Assembly: GCA_008360975.2 (NCBI GenBank)
Contig: CM039180.1
Coordinates: forward strand, 15,839,122-15,903,121
Reading direction: 5' to 3'
Length of the DNA stretch: 64,000 nt
DNA from: Lichenostomus cassidix
Lineage: Eukaryota > Chordata > Aves > Passeriformes > Meliphagidae
This document shows, piece by piece, positions 1-13,799 of the stretch (positions are counted from its first letter, which is position 1; each line of letters starts with the position of its first letter). The notes beneath the pieces are model-generated. The model was not told where the DNA came from, ran no database searches, and was given only the letters and a program-made list of their open reading frames with translations. The position numbers and the translations under genes are program-made.

Positions 1-430
1 AATACCAGCTTAAACTGACAGAGACAGAATACAACCTGCCACCCTGTTGGTCAGGGTGGTGATAGCAGTCCAGTTAAATGGTGGCTGCAGTCTCCTTGGA
101 GTGATGGATGTGCTCTGGTTGAAGTGGTGATCCTGAAGAATGATCTGGTCAATTTCTGAAGGTCCAGTGGTGATGCCCAAGCCCTTCTCCTCTGGAAATC
201 CATTAGAAGGCAGAGACCACTGTTCCAAAGACTCAGCTTATATGTAGGAATGTTCAGTTCCTCCCCTCTGGGTGGGGCATCTCACAATGGGATGATGTGA
301 TCTTATCAGTCACTCCTGGAGGCTCTGATGGCCCATTAGGGACATAACCCCCAAATGGTGGTATCAGGGCTGAGTCATGCTGAAGATAAAGAGCACTACC
401 CCACCTGTTCTCAACAGTTTATGGAGATGG
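1..430. mobile_element. Relic of an avian LTR retroelement, cut by the window edge
   Basis: This stretch is clearly richer in G and C than the AT-rich DNA after about position 450. It contains a segment of the type found in passerine ERV-L LTRs: a run around 255-300 reading 'ggtggggcatctcacaatgg' followed by a T-rich 'atcagtcac' segment. The assignment rests on recalled resemblance to a high-copy bird repeat, not on an alignment. A 72-codon minus-strand frame (10-228) has no recognisable domain and is probably incidental. Orientation and exact ends are uncertain, and the element runs off the left edge. Confidence 0.4.
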
Positions 431-450
431 TAATAGAATACATAATTTTT

Positions 451-2600
451 GGTAACACTTTCCATATAACCCGACATTATACTGAGATAATTTACCTGTT
501 TGAAGACTTTTTTATTTAAACACATTTTCATTTGAGCATCAAGTAACTGAATACTGTTAATTTTGAGGGGGGTTTTGTGACTTTTTCATATATGGAAACA
601 TAAAACAATTTCTTCCATAAAGGGATATCTTGTTTTGTCAGTACCTATTCCAGTTCCCTCATTGCCCTAAATTTTCTCTCTGTGTTTGCAACAAGACATG
701 GCTCTGTTGAGAAAAAACAGGTGAGAATTGTTCTTGTGTCTCAACAGAGAAAGGATCCCAGACCAGATGTCTCCTCCTGAGACCTCTAATCCAGTGCTCA
801 ATGCACACATGCAAAAGTGAGTTCTCTGCAAAATACAGTGGCCATCTTTTTTTCTTTCATCAAAAGCCTAGAGGTGTGACACAAAAATCTAAGTTGATGT
901 GGGTTGAATAGAACTTTCACAGCTTGAAAGAGCTTCTGCAAATAGAAAAAAAAAAGCAACAATGGCACTTTCATCCATTTTTCAGAAGGAGTAATTCTTG
1001 CATTTTTTTTTTCTTTTTTTCAAAATAAATGATAAATCAGACTGCTCTTTTTGATAAAAGATTCTAAGGTCTATATTTCAATGCCTGTGATCTTTTTTTT
1101 TCTGCAACATTATTGACCTAGCCAAGTATACCTTTTCCTCAGAGTGCTACTTACCACAACTTTGATTAGAATTGCTTTTAGTTAAGGGTTATTAAAAGTC
1201 ATGTTTTATAAAAAATAATTTAAAAATTACATATTGTGAAACTAAACCCTTAAGCATCTAAGACACTCAGTGGATCTGGCTCCTGATCTAGAAGTGTTGA
1301 GTCTGTTCCCCTAAAAGATAGATTAAAGGCATTCTGTGAATTATATTATAATATTACAAATTCAAATATTAAATTGCATTTTATATGTATGTTGATAAAT
1401 AATATATATTAACTTGAAAAAGTAAAGAAAATTATTTAAGAATTTCACCCATTTCTTTTCCATCATTCCTTCCTTAGACATGTCATCCAGTGAAAGGAGC
1501 AGAGAGATTTTTTTATTGTCATCTGACAATTTGAACAAAAACATTAAAATATGTTTACTGATCTACAAAATCCTCATGCTGTTATTCATAAAGGCTGCAT
1601 TGATTTTCTTTTCTTTTTCCATGGGAAATTGTGGAACTCAACTACTCTGTACAATCTTTAATTCTTTTCTGCTTCCTCCTCAGCACAGCTCTGTGGTGGA
1701 ATCAACATGGTAGATAATCCCCCATTGTATCAAAGCCCTTTGGGATGCTGCAATTAATCTTCAACCACTGCTCCAGGTAAGTAACACTTTACTCACTTTT
1801 TCTGTACTCAAACTCTTGCAAAGCCTTTCCTGACTTGCCTCTGTGCTATAGATGCAATAGTAAAAATGAGGAAAATTGAATGAGAGGCTATTTTGAACTA
1901 AAAGAGGAGTAAAAGAGTAAAGTTGTCCTTTTTTGATTATTGAAGCATGTCTATATGAAAGACCTGAATGGGATTTCTGCAAAATTCTATTATTCATTTC
2001 AGTGCAATAATACAATCACTGTACAGTATGAAGCCAGCAATCAATAGTTTAGCATACAGCTTTGATGAACTGTTTCTTCCTGCTTCCAATTTATGCCTTA
2101 AAGGGGAGCTTTGTCTGTAGAGTTCCCTGTGTTCAACTAATGCACCAATTAACTACTGTGACAAGGTTCTGCATTATCAAAAATCAAAGCTTTCCATAGA
2201 GAATAATCTTCTCGGTGTAGAAAGTTGGTCAGGGAGGAAGTAAATGAAAGACCAAGGATATCTATGCATAATATTAATCTCAATGTAGATTATATACATT
2301 AAATAAGGATAGGAAGAACATAGCCTCTGGACAGGACAGCAGTATATTTTAAAGCAAGCTACTGAAAAAAAACCCACTTAAAATGTTTAAATGATTAATA
2401 CTAAATACTGCACACTGTGATCTCTTTCAAAAATAGAGATTGTTACAACCCAGGATTTTGGTTGAGAAAGTGGTCTGAGTTATTAGAGAAAAGATAAGGT
2501 CTATTGGATTTATATCTTTACTTATATTTTGCTTAATAATTCTGTTATTGTAGTATTTTAAATGTGGTCACTCCAGATTTTTAAATACTATTATGCTTAA
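451..2600. other. AT-rich non-coding DNA, nothing recognised
   Basis: Only short frames below 85 codons occur, with no domain, splice structure or repeat that I recognise. Several short poly-T or poly-A tracts are present, for example near 945-1020. Confidence 0.6.
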
Positions 2601-2639
2601 GCAGAAAAACAATTGCAGAAGTTGCAGCTCTTTTGTGTT

Positions 2640-2935
2640 TGAGTGGGTTGAGCTCAGTCCACACCCTTTCCCTCTTCTCCTCACATCTCCTCCCACTTTT
2701 CCCCTGCACCAATGTGGGTCCTTTCCATGGGATGCTGTCCTTCAAGATAAGCCTGCTTCAGACTGGTCTCTCCAGGTGATCCAAGAAATACCCACCTACC
2801 CCAGTGTGTGTTCCTCCCTGGCCTGCAGGGATGACATCTTCCCGCTCTTCCTCACTGACCTGGGTGTCTCAAGCCTTTTTCCTCCTCACTTTTCACTGGC
2901 CTCTGGTGTTTTTACCCTTTCTTAATGTTTTCCCA
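2640..2935 (+). mobile_element. Degenerate pyrimidine-rich LTR-like relic
   Basis: A C/T-rich island stands out from its AT-rich surroundings. Its part near 2830-2890 (a 'tcttcc', 'ttcctcactgacctgggtgtct' type module) matches the module near 44270-44310 in this window ('ttcttcactgaccttggtgtct'), so both probably descend from one avian ERV family. The 110-codon open frame across it (2593-2925) is rich in serine, proline and leucine with no domain, and I do not regard it as a gene. The ends are approximate. Confidence 0.35.
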
Positions 2936-2940
2936 GACAC

Positions 2941-5900
2941 ACTAGCAGCTTAGCTCATATATAGGATATATAAGTCTGAGGATTTCCTGTTAACTCACAC
3001 ACACAATTGGAGAAGAAGGGCTGCTTTACTTGCTTAAGAATTTTCCACGTTTGGTATATCCAGGACTGGAAAACCTGTTCTGACAGTGATGAGGTAACAC
3101 TGCTAAACAGTCTGGACAATTTACAAAATCATTGTCTTTCCTCGACAGAAACTGCAGGTCAACAGCTATTATTCTCCCAGTATGGCTGTTAAAGTCCTTT
3201 TGCAGTTTGCAGCAAATTTCCTTTTCCTTCTCCTTAGTTGTTTGAAACAAAAGACTGTTTTCTGGTATATGTGGTGCTGGCTCATATGGACCAACAGAAG
3301 ACTTTATTTTGAAGGGAGAAATACTTTTGATTACACTTGAAGCAGAAGCTTTACTTGTAGTTTCCAACAGAATAGAATGTCTGCTTTATTTCAGATAGCA
3401 GGTCAAGGACTCATGCTTTACACATTCAAGACATAACTAGTTTTCATAATTTTTCCTTGGTCTCTCAGAGATTCTGATGTCTGTATTAATTTTTTACTAT
3501 TTAATGTTTGTTCAGTGTAAACTTAAGGAACTCAAAATCTTTTTATTCCATGAAAACCCAAAATATTAGGGTCAAACATTCTGTTAATGTGACAAAGAGA
3601 ACAAAATCACAGCTTTCTTTTTTATCTTCAGGCTTCCTACATATTAGCAACCTATTTTTCCAGTGCCTTGACCTGCTTTGCACTTGCCCAAGTAGGATTA
3701 AAAGTACTGGACAAAGTAATTTTGTAGAGGTGTGTATATTTATTGAAAATGTGAAGTCAAACTGGGGATCTGTGTTGCATCTCTTCTGTGTTGAGGCATA
3801 ATATTTAAATAATTTCTAGCTCAGACATTATCAAACTAATTTCTAAAATTTTCTACAAATATTTTATATTTATCAAGTGAAACCAATAAAAATCCCTTCT
3901 GTTGGTGCACTAACCCATGGATCAGTATACTATGATAATATACTTGTTCAACCGAAATAAAATCAGTTAATTCAAATTTACTTACAAGTTTTCTAACATA
4001 ACTAGATCAGTTTCTAAATAGATTATGGTAGATTGGTACAACTGTTTAATATACACATGCACAGATATCTTTGTGCAGTTGAAATTTGAGGAAAATATTA
4101 TCAAGAAGTATGTTTTATTCTGAATTATAATTCAGACATTGCTACATATTTCTTGTGAATTTCACCCCTGGCTCACACAAGGTGACAAAGTGGATATTTG
4201 CTCAGATTAGAATTATATTTATGATTCTTTAAAATTTCAAGGGAAGGATTTAACTCCAAAATAAATCACTGAGATACTTTTAAAGGCAGGCAATTGGATT
4301 GGGTACAAGGTATTTTAGAGAATATATAAAAATTAAATTACATAGGAAATTGCAAGTGAAATGAATTCACAGATGTCTGAAAAACAGAAGGTTGCCTAAC
4401 AATTCCCCAAGTTTTCTAATCACCTTGTCTAAAATGTGCATTGTTCCTTGGGAAAAAAACCAAACCTGCAGTGCCTGCCAGTCTGGGTTCAGCACATGGC
4501 TAGGGTTGTATTTGAAAGCTTTAATGAAGTGAGAAGGGAAGGGTGAGGCACAGTCTCATGGTGCTTTCAGGATACTCAGAAGACTCTTTGCATCCCTGGA
4601 TACAACACATTAATTTGCATTTACACAGTAGAAAATCCATTCAAACAGGGGTAGGAGAGGGAGCCTTGAAGTCTGTGGTTGTCATTAAGGCTTGGCTTCA
4701 TTCACCACAGATTGACACTGTAACATATTATATTATGCTATTTGGATGAAAACAATTTACAAATGCAAAATTTTGATCCAAAGAGAAATTAATGATAAAA
4801 AAATACAGAATTAATGAGGTCTTTTAGAAGGCAAAATACCATTAGTATGTGCTGAAACATTATTTAAGATTCTTGAGAAATACACGCTTCTATGGCATGT
4901 TTTTCATGTTGCATTGGTTGAATCAATCAAAATCATGTCTCTGTATGGATGAATTGCTCCTTCCCTTGCCTAAAATTGTTTGGGATTTCTCAAGCTTTAG
5001 GAGACTTTTTTTTTCTCATTTCCATGTACTTAAAACCAGAATGAACAGAAATAATGGAAGAGACCTATAATATTCACCACATGCCCTTTCCCAGCTGACT
5101 GCTTACTTTGAAACCATTACCAGCACTGCTGGCTATGCCCTTTAAGCAAACTCTGAAAGAGCAGGTAATACCTAGACTTCCTCAAGAGGTACTTCCCTCT
5201 AGCATCCTTTTATTCCAATAAAGATACAAGATAAATACAACACAAGGGGAAAACAGACAGAAAGACAGGGCTTTGCTTTCCACCTCAGTACCTAAAATTG
5301 CTCATATTTTCAAAATACTTTTCTTGCTTTACCTGGAAATTATTATCCAGAAATAAAAGCTAAATAAAACATTAATAGGTCACAAAAACTGTCAGAAGCC
5401 AGTCTCTTCTCCTTCCAAATAGCTGCTGTCCAGTGTTTGCTATTGAAGTGTCCAGAGCTGGTGGTTTGCATGTTTGAATGCCCTGCTGGCTCTCCAGAGC
5501 AGAGCAGCAGGTAGAGCAGAAGGAGAGTGTGACTTACATAAAGGCACAAGCCAAACAAAGCTACTTGGTCTAATTTTAAGCTCACAAGAACTGAAAATGT
5601 TTGGTTTTTTTTTTAATATACAGGTTACATTTCTGGAAGTATAAAGGGTCCATTCCATTTTAAGAACTGATAGAAAAGTTCACTATTTCTAAACAAATTA
5701 TTATTGCTGCTGTAAAGGTTGTGTTTATGAAATATATTGAAAACAACATTGTTTGGACTTGTCCTTTGAATAATGGACCCGGCCATTTGTGTATCTGCAA
5801 TGGATTTTAATCCATTTGTAGCCTCAGAAACATCTACAGGGTTTAATATCCAATGATTTTTTGTAAGGTTGTTACTTAAAAGTTTTTGGCATTTTCAAGG

Positions 5901-8900
5901 AAATACACATGCAGAAAAAACAGTTACAAAAATCACAAAATTCTGAACAGTAAATACCTTCTTTGTTTATGTATAGCAACTTTTCCACCACCCTTGTGTT
6001 AAAAAACTCAGTTGTGTATATGCTTTCAATACTCTTTTTAAAATTTTCAAGTTATGCAGAACATTTTAACTACAATGTATTTACTCTATTTTCGTAAAGT
6101 GAAGATCCTGTAAAAGGTTAAATGGTATTATCCTTGAATAATGTGTTACCTCTTTTTCTAAACTAAACTCATAATAAAAATTTGCTGTCCAGAAATCACT
6201 CAGCTTTGCTTTTTTATACCACTCTATCCTTATGAATGGCTAAGGATAAAGTAAAACATAGGCAATACTGAGAATACTGGCTAGTATCATGATCTATGTA
6301 AATTTCACCTGTCTAAAATTTTTGATTTATGCCAAGGAAAATGATTTTGTAGGGATTACAGAACTGCACAAATGTGTGTATGTGCAAACACACCTACACT
6401 CACATACTACTTGTTCCATTGACCCTAAAATCCATTTCAGTAAAATCCTGGATATGCTTGTGCACAATATAATTTTCCACATTTTCACATCAATGACCCT
6501 GTGATCTTTCTTCCGCAAAAACTTTCAGTTTTAGTTAAAAATTTGCATTTAGGTGAGGATTGCCACTTAGCAGAGAGGTGTTACTTCCAAGGTTTTGTTC
6601 TTCCTTCCAAAGGAAGGAAGTGTCATACACAAAAAGCACCCACATGTGGTCTTCCACCTGAGCAAAATTAATGCCCACCTAGTCTGAAAATACTAGCACA
6701 CTGACATCTTTAAACTCTGTTCTTGCAGTAGTGCTGTGTAAATCAGGGTTTTAGCCTTTTACACTAATAACACTACCACTAACTTTCTGAGCTCCTTATA
6801 CAAGATTGGACAGTTGTCATATAAAGTTGCCATATGAATTGCTGTGTAAACTAAACCAAAATAAACTAAAAAAACCAAAACCAATCTCCACTATGAGTTA
6901 TATGCTCAGCTCAACTAGTTACAATACTTCAGTCAAGCTCAGAGGAACCTCATACAGACATTGCTGAAGGCATTAAAGTAATGACTGCTGTAGTTAAGCT
7001 TCAGAACAAAATACTGAGTAAGACAGATCAAAATAAAGTGGTTTCAAAATGGAGTTGAGGACAAGGGCAGGATTGAATACCTTAATGTCAAAACATTTTC
7101 ATAAAAGTTTCAATAACTGGGAAAGGAGTCTTTAAACCTAAGAAATAAATGATTTGCATTTTAAGGAAAGCCTCAAAATTTTAAGAAAGACACTTACAAC
7201 CAAGGCTCTGACTTCATCTTCCCTCTGGTTTATTATGGTGTTGATGAATAACAACATCACAGACATTACAGTATCTTCTCACGTACACCTTTTTATTTTT
7301 AAAGGCATGTATTAGTCCCTGATGGAATAATACAGGCTGCCTCCTGTACTACTTAATTTCCCCAGCACTGGTTTGGTTTAGAAATGTGTTGTGCTGTGGA
7401 AATGCTTCCCAAACTAATGTGTAGATGCAAACACTTTAAAATATAGCTACTATTCTCTTAGCTGTCCAATAATAAAACTTTTCAACATACAGGACCAATT
7501 TCTTTCACATCATTAAAAGCAACAGAACGTTTTTATATGCATACTACTTAGTAATCTATATGCAAGGAATTCCTCAAGGTCAGTTGATTGCATTAATTTT
7601 ATGTCACAATACAAAGGTAACTACTTCAGAATTATTCATGTTCTTGTTTTTAAATGTACTTTCTATGCTCACAGACATTCAATATAATGAATGCCAATTG
7701 TTAGCTTTATTACAACCCTACTTTCTAGGGAGGTTATTTATTAAAAGAATCATATTAATTTGAGCTCTGTTAAAAAGTCAACAGATTTTATTAATTCATA
7801 TGTAATATCAATCAGAAAAAAATGGGCAGACAGCACAGAGGTTCTCTTTTGAACCTTCAGTTTTAAGTCTGTCCTAATTTCTGAACTTACAGCTTATTTG
7901 CAAATATTGAAAAAGTTTGTTGTGTCCTCAAAGTGTGAATTGGCAATTTTAGGGAAGACCTGATATGTTCTTCTATCCTTTTTTTTAGTAGTAAAACAGG
8001 TACCACTACATTTCAGTACAAAATAAAATATTAAAGAACTGTACAATGTAAAGTATTTTCATCCCTGTAAATGAAATTACCTGTCTCCACTAAACCTTTG
8101 TCTCATTTGTACTTTTTGGTTGTGCAGTGATCTACACAAACACACACTTTCTGCAAGTTAAATTACCTGGTCTAACCTTCAAGCCATTTGTTCCCATTCC
8201 AGGCATGTTTTTATTTATACAGTATTAGAAGAAATACAGTCACACATTAAGGTATATACAGGGAATAACTGTTTAACACTGGGGGGTTTTGTATTATCTT
8301 GCTGAAGCATAAGTTTTCAGTCAGAAGAAAATACTGACTTATGCACCTTGACTTTCAACTGTTTTATATCCTTGAAACCAGAATACACAGGATTCATGTG
8401 TGTGGGTAAATATGCGTACTCCCGTGATGACCATGGTAAGACTAAGCAAGTGAAAGCCAGTATGTGAGTTTTGGGAGAAATACCTATTTATTTTCCTGCT
8501 GCTCTAGTTTCTGCTACTTTGTCTTTTTCATCAAAGTATTCAGTCCCACAGAGCACAACAACACCTTTAACAGACCACTGAGTGACTAGAAAACGGCATG
8601 CACCAATTTAAAATCAATCAGGTCTATGTCTTGCCATGCTCCCTTCCCTTTTTCTACCGCTTCTCATGGGCAAAGGTCTAGCTAAATCATGGCAGCAGCT
8701 GGCAGGAAATGAGGAACAAGTTTCTTTAATGATGAAACTGAGACAGCAGTTTAAAACAGACCAATAAGTTCCCTCTGTGGTTTTGAAACAAGAACACCAG
8801 CAATGGATGCAGATCTACAGGCACGTTAGCTGAAGGAGAATGACCTTTTGGCATCCTAGGAGGAAGTTCTCTCACAATAGGGACTCTTTTATTAGTGATA

Positions 8901-10263
8901 CATCATTGTCAGAGGAGGAAAGTGTTCAAGATGACTCTCCTATAAGCCTCCTTATGTTCACAAAAGGCAGCATTAGTCATTGCTATTTTCTGTTTAGTGG
9001 TGTGCCAGAAATAATGACTGCTCCTCCTTACAGGTGTTCCCACATTCTCCTTGTACTATGGCTATCTGAACGTATTCTTATTGCAGGCTTCACTGAAGAA
9101 ATTATACTTGAAAATACTGCAGTGGGCAGGCAGTCTGGATGGCCAAACAGGCAGGGAATTGCTTGCTCAGAGATGCAGGTAGGAACCTATGTAGGAAAGC
9201 AGCAGAAGAATGACAGGAGTGAGGCTGAATGAAACTGCAAACTGCCATTTTTTGCAAAAGTGAAAAGAAACAGAGTATTCATCCAAGACCTGGGTCATCA
9301 GCATATGTGTACCTATTTTGCTGCACATCTGCATTTAGATCTGGATTTCCCATACCATCATTAAGTAGTGTAACATTTATTTGTCATAAACTGGATTTTA
9401 CTCACACCTTGAAGATTTCACTTGGACTCTGAAAACCTAGCTTGATTTTGAAAATGAGATGCATTAACCCCCTATCTGAACCCTCATTTTTCAATGGACA
9501 TGTGTGTCTCTGTGTTGTACTAATATATGACATTCTTACAGATACTAATGCATGATACCAATTTAGTTGAAAATATTGTAGTTGAAAAACTTTAATTCCT
9601 GGAATTCACTTGTATTAAGCAGAGATAGACTTGTCAGAGGACTGCCCAGATCTCTTGTTTGTACTGCCCAAGGTTACACATGCTTCCACATGATACAAAT
9701 AACTTGAGGTCTCACAGCTGAATAAACATCCATCTGGGAGTAAAATTAAGAATGCAGAATAAAACAGTTTTGCTAAAATGAAGAGTTTTCAGGGTTTTTT
9801 TACTACCAAGACTTAATTCACTGCAGTTTTTTGTCAAAAGAAAGTTGAAATAAATTTTGCATTTTGTACTTCTTTTCTATAACATGGGATTAGAGAAGGT
9901 TTGGGTGGGGAAGGGCACCAGAACTGGAAAGGGCCTAAAGAAACTGGAACAGGAAGCTGGGTTTTGTACCAAATTAATCAAGACTAGAACTGTTTGCATG
10001 TATGTTTACAGAGGAAGCCCAGGTGAACAGGAGGCTGACAAGGTGAGGTCCTTGAAGTTATTGTCCTTCCAGAGCCCAAATGTCTGTGTCTAACTACTCT
10101 TCAGCTGTTAGCAAAAAGTTCAAACACTCCTATTTCTTTATGCATTGCAGCACACTAATGTCAATAACCTACTATTGTCACTGGCTTTATGACAATTACC
10201 TGAAGCAGCAGAAGCCAAAGAGTTAAAAATTTTCAGTCCTGGTGTGGACAAGTTATATATGAT
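2941..10263. other. AT-rich non-coding DNA, nothing recognised
   Basis: About 7.3 kb holds only short random-looking frames; the longest is about 130 codons at 8840-9232, with no domain. I saw no CR1 tail, LTR end, tRNA-like fold or exon with convincing splice sites. Confidence 0.55.
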
Positions 10264-10829
10264 TGTGCTGGTTTTGGCTGGGGTAGGGTTAATTTTCTTC
10301 ACAGTGGCTGGCATGGGTCTGTGTTTTAGATTTGTTCTGAACACAGAGTTGATAATATAGAGGTGGTTTTGCTGTTGCTGAACAGGATTTACACAAAGGC
10401 AAGGCCTTTTCTGCCTTTCATGAGGCCACACTGGTGAGGAAGCTGGGGGTGCCTGGGAGGCTGGAATGAGACACAGCCAGGACAGCTGACCCCAACTGAC
10501 CAAAGGGATATTGCAGACCATGTGGCATCATGTTCAGTATGTAAAGCTGAGGGGAAGAATGCGGAAGGAGGGGAATGTTTGGAGTGATGGTATTGTCCCT
10601 GTGCTGGGGCCCTTCTCCCCTGGGTATGACTGAACACTTTTCTGCCTGTGGGAAGCAGTGAATCAATTTCTTGTTTTGCTATGCTTGTGTGCATGGCTTT
10701 TGCTCTCCTTGTAAAGCTGTCTTTATCTCAACCCACAAATTTTCTACCTTTTACCCTTCCAATTCTGTCCTGCTGGTAGGGGTGTGAACAAGCAGCTGTG
10801 TAGTACTTGGTTGCTGGCTGGGGTTAATT
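10264..10829 (+). mobile_element. Solo LTR of an avian ERV (probably ERV-L class)
   Basis: The segment begins TGTGCTGG and ends in 'gctggctggggttaa', the two ends of a very common avian LTR. Internal landmarks include 'cttcacagtggctggcatgg', 'ccccaactgaccaaaggga' and, near the 3' end, 'gtctttatctcaaccca'. No retroviral coding sequence lies on either side, so this is a solo LTR left by recombination between two LTRs, or an isolated remnant. The terminal CA is eroded and no target-site duplication could be set with confidence. A shorter copy of the same family is at 45490-45705. Family assignment is from recalled resemblance. Confidence 0.7.
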
Positions 10830-12516
10830 AAAAAAAATATGTATTATGATGGCATTCCCTTTTTCTAAAGTTTATTCTTTAAAACAGAAGGAAAATGGAT
10901 GTTATAATCAGTATTTGTATGCATTCATTGCACAGAAAAGATGTCCTCAAAATTTAGATATTGACCCCTTACAATCATTATGCATTTTCATGTCTTGTCC
11001 CAGCATATTTTGTGGTAACACTAAATTTACATGTCCATGGCAAGCCCTTTCTGTGAAATTCCTGAACTGTTTGTTCCATGAACCTGTGGCAGGGTTGACT
11101 TTGCAGCAGTAATGCATTTACTCTGTAGAATCCATAGAATTTTTGTTTTAAGAAATTGAGATATATATAAGAATGCACAGGCTTGCAGGAGATGAAAGGT
11201 TACATCATATAGCTGTGTCAAAGATCACTGACGCTAAACTTGTTATAGCATATAATATCTCTTGTTTTCTTAAGAATGTTACAGAGATGAAATAGTATTT
11301 ATGATAAAAACATATATGAAGAATCCAGGGAAAAGCTTTTTCTGAATCAAAACATAATACTGAAGTCAGAGGGATTTGGACAGTGTACGTAAATGAGCTA
11401 TGAAACCTAAGCAAGCAAAGAGGAGAAAACAAAATATTAACTATTTGCTCATTAAGTGATCAGATATTCTGTGCAGTGAATGTAGGGGGAGTTCTGTGAA
11501 AATTGCAGTTTACATTCTGCAATTTAGGTCTGTATCATAATACATTTGCATACAGCAGCCAAATTAAGCCAGTACTAACAAACTTAATTAAGACAATCAG
11601 TACTTTTCTGATTGATATTGTACATACTGCATATTTTTATGTATAAATGGTGTTTGCAGCTGCCTGATACACAGCTGTATGGCACCCTACCACTTAAAAT
11701 AGATATTTTGGAGCTTCCACAAAGTAGGCAATGGTGTGAATCAGTTATTTCTGGACTTCAAATTTTTCCATAGGCACTGCTGATTTTCTGTTTTGACTGT
11801 TTGCCTTTCTGTGGTGTCCATATGTTCTGCTCAGAATAAGGCTAAAGAGTGCAGGCAGAAGCCATAATAGGCCCTGAAGCTCATCTCCTTAAAATATATG
11901 AATTTCTAATAGCTCCATTGACAGCTCATAAACCTGAGAAGCCTAGGAGAGTCCTAGGTGCTGAACAAATCTACTTCAGAGAAAGTTTTAAATTAAAAGA
12001 AAAAACGCACCCATGTGAACACAGGAAAAGAATTATCATTTTACAAATAGTGTCGACATTTATGACTAAAAAGACAAGCACCTACACTTAAAGAGTGAAA
12101 TATCAAACATATTTTTTAAGAGACCTGAAAGTTTTACACCATACAAAGACATTAAAAGAGCCTCTCTCCTGCAGACCCCTATATCCTACTCCTCTTGACA
12201 GCTGCAGAGACTTGTGTTCCCAGTATAATTTGACTTCTGAAGATGCAAGCTGCAGTGCTGAGATGGGGAAGAATAACAAAAACTCATTGGAATTACATCC
12301 TTTCCTTTCAAAGACAGGAAAGGACCTGCAGTAGATTTTCAACCATTACCTTGACAGCAATGAAACCAACGTTTCTTGAAAATCAGAAGTGAGATGAACA
12401 GAGAGATGGAGAAGCAAAATTCATGAGTGACTGTTTAAAGCTCTTTCCTTATACTTTGCACAACTAACAGTAGTATGTGAAATCTCTATTCCTGTGAATA
12501 ACAGGTAATTTTTAAA
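10830..12516. other. AT-rich non-coding DNA, nothing recognised
   Basis: Short frames only, 92 codons or fewer. Nothing in this stretch has a recognisable domain or repeat signature. Confidence 0.55.
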
Positions 12517-12995
12517 ATCACAGAGTCACAGGATCTTATACTGCAGACCAAAATTGCCCCCAGGACTCGAGGTGAGGCTGCCCCAATGCAGAGCAGAGCA
12601 GGACAATCCCCTTTCTTGCCCATCTAGCCATGCTGTGCCTGATGCCCTCAGGACACAGGTGGCCCTCCTGGCTGCCAGAGCACTGCTGACTCATATTCAG
12701 CTTTCCATAGACCAGCACCCCCAGGTCCCTTTCCATAGCGTTGCTTTCCAACCCTTTATTTCTCAGTCTGAACATATATCCAGGGCTGCCCATCCCAGGT
12801 GCAGAATCCAGCACTTTCCCTTGTTGAACTTCCTATGGTTGGTGATTGTGCAGTCTTTCAATTTATCAAGGTCTCTCTACAGAATCTTACTGTTTCCACA
12901 AGAGTCAACAGCTCTTCCCAGTTTTGTGTCAGCTGCAAACTTGCTCAGTGTCCCTTTGAGTCCCACGTCCAAGTCATTAATGGAGATGCTGAAGT
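12517..12995 (-). mobile_element. CR1 LINE 3' fragment, internally deleted
   Basis: Read on the plus strand, the piece starts with the inverted CR1 tail ('aatcacagagtcacagga', the 8-bp terminal repeat of CR1). It then jumps into the region covering the end of ORF2, with landmarks such as 'ggccctcctggctgcca', 'cagcacccccaggtcccttt' and 'gtcagctgcaaacttgctca'. The low-coordinate end is therefore the 3' end of an element on the minus strand. Part of the usual 3' untranslated region between tail and body is missing. Frames across it on either strand (12536-12814, 12554-12997) are shadows of this dead element. Confidence 0.85.
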
Positions 12996-13593
12996 AAGGT
13001 GCTGAGCAATAGAATAGTCTTTTATCTCTACAACACATTCACCTGCAAGGCAGAATATAACCTTCTTCTCTCTAGTATTATGTCTCACCTTTTGTAATTT
13101 ATCTTTGATCTTATAATTTTCATTGTTCAGCAATTAAATGCTTTATATTTTATATATATTTCTTTGTAAATGGGGTTTTTTTAATGCCTGCTAAAACAGT
13201 ATGTATGGTTCCATCATGTCTGGTTTATTCTTCCATGAATAGCTTTTTCTTTGTTTCTGAATGATAATTTGAGTCAGAGCAGCAGAATGTAATAGAGATA
13301 GTACACCTGATACACTTTAAAATCTGCATTGAAATCATCAAGTTTCAGCAAAATTAATTATTTCTATACAAATGTTAATCCTTTCTAGAGTAGTTACTTC
13401 TTTAACCATCTGGCATCTTTAAACTCAGTTTAACTATGCAATTTTTGTATTTTTATATTCTCAGAATCCTTGATGTGTCAGATAGCACATTTGCTATATT
13501 TGTTAGCTGTCATTTCACACAAAAAGTGGTAGTTTGATTACTCATAGTTATTAATAACATATGTTATTAACCCTAATGGACAGTGGATGTCTT

Positions 13594-13788
13594 TCAAGAG
13601 GTGAGAAATGTTGCTGAGAACTGCATCATAGCCCAGTCATCAACACGGTACTGATTCTCAGGTGGATATGTGGGTACCTGAATGGCAGTCATTGGATCAG
13701 ATACCTCCAGGGGTGGGAATTGCTGAGACTGGGAGTAGGTCACCAGGTCCAAGGGTGTCTGAGGAAGAAAGCTGAGCCAGTCTGCCAA
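13594..13788 (-). other. Short proline-rich open frame of unknown nature
   Basis: About 64 codons are open on the minus strand and end at a TGA near 13594. The composition (repeated P, Q, S, T; 'PPLEVSDPM', 'VPTYPPENQY') is less hydrophobic and less AT-biased than random frames nearby. Just upstream of the open stretch, 'CCCTTGGCAG' could be a weak splice acceptor. I do not recognise the peptide. It could be an exon, a retrocopied gene fragment or chance. There is no support beyond composition. Confidence 0.15.
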
Positions 13789-13799
13789 GGGGATTGCTA

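Noticed and set aside
8840..9232. 130-codon plus-strand frame
   Set aside because: No domain, no convincing start context, and composition like random translation of the surrounding AT-rich DNA.
12554..12997. 147-codon plus-strand frame
   Set aside because: It is antisense to a CR1 fragment identified by its tail and ORF2 landmarks.
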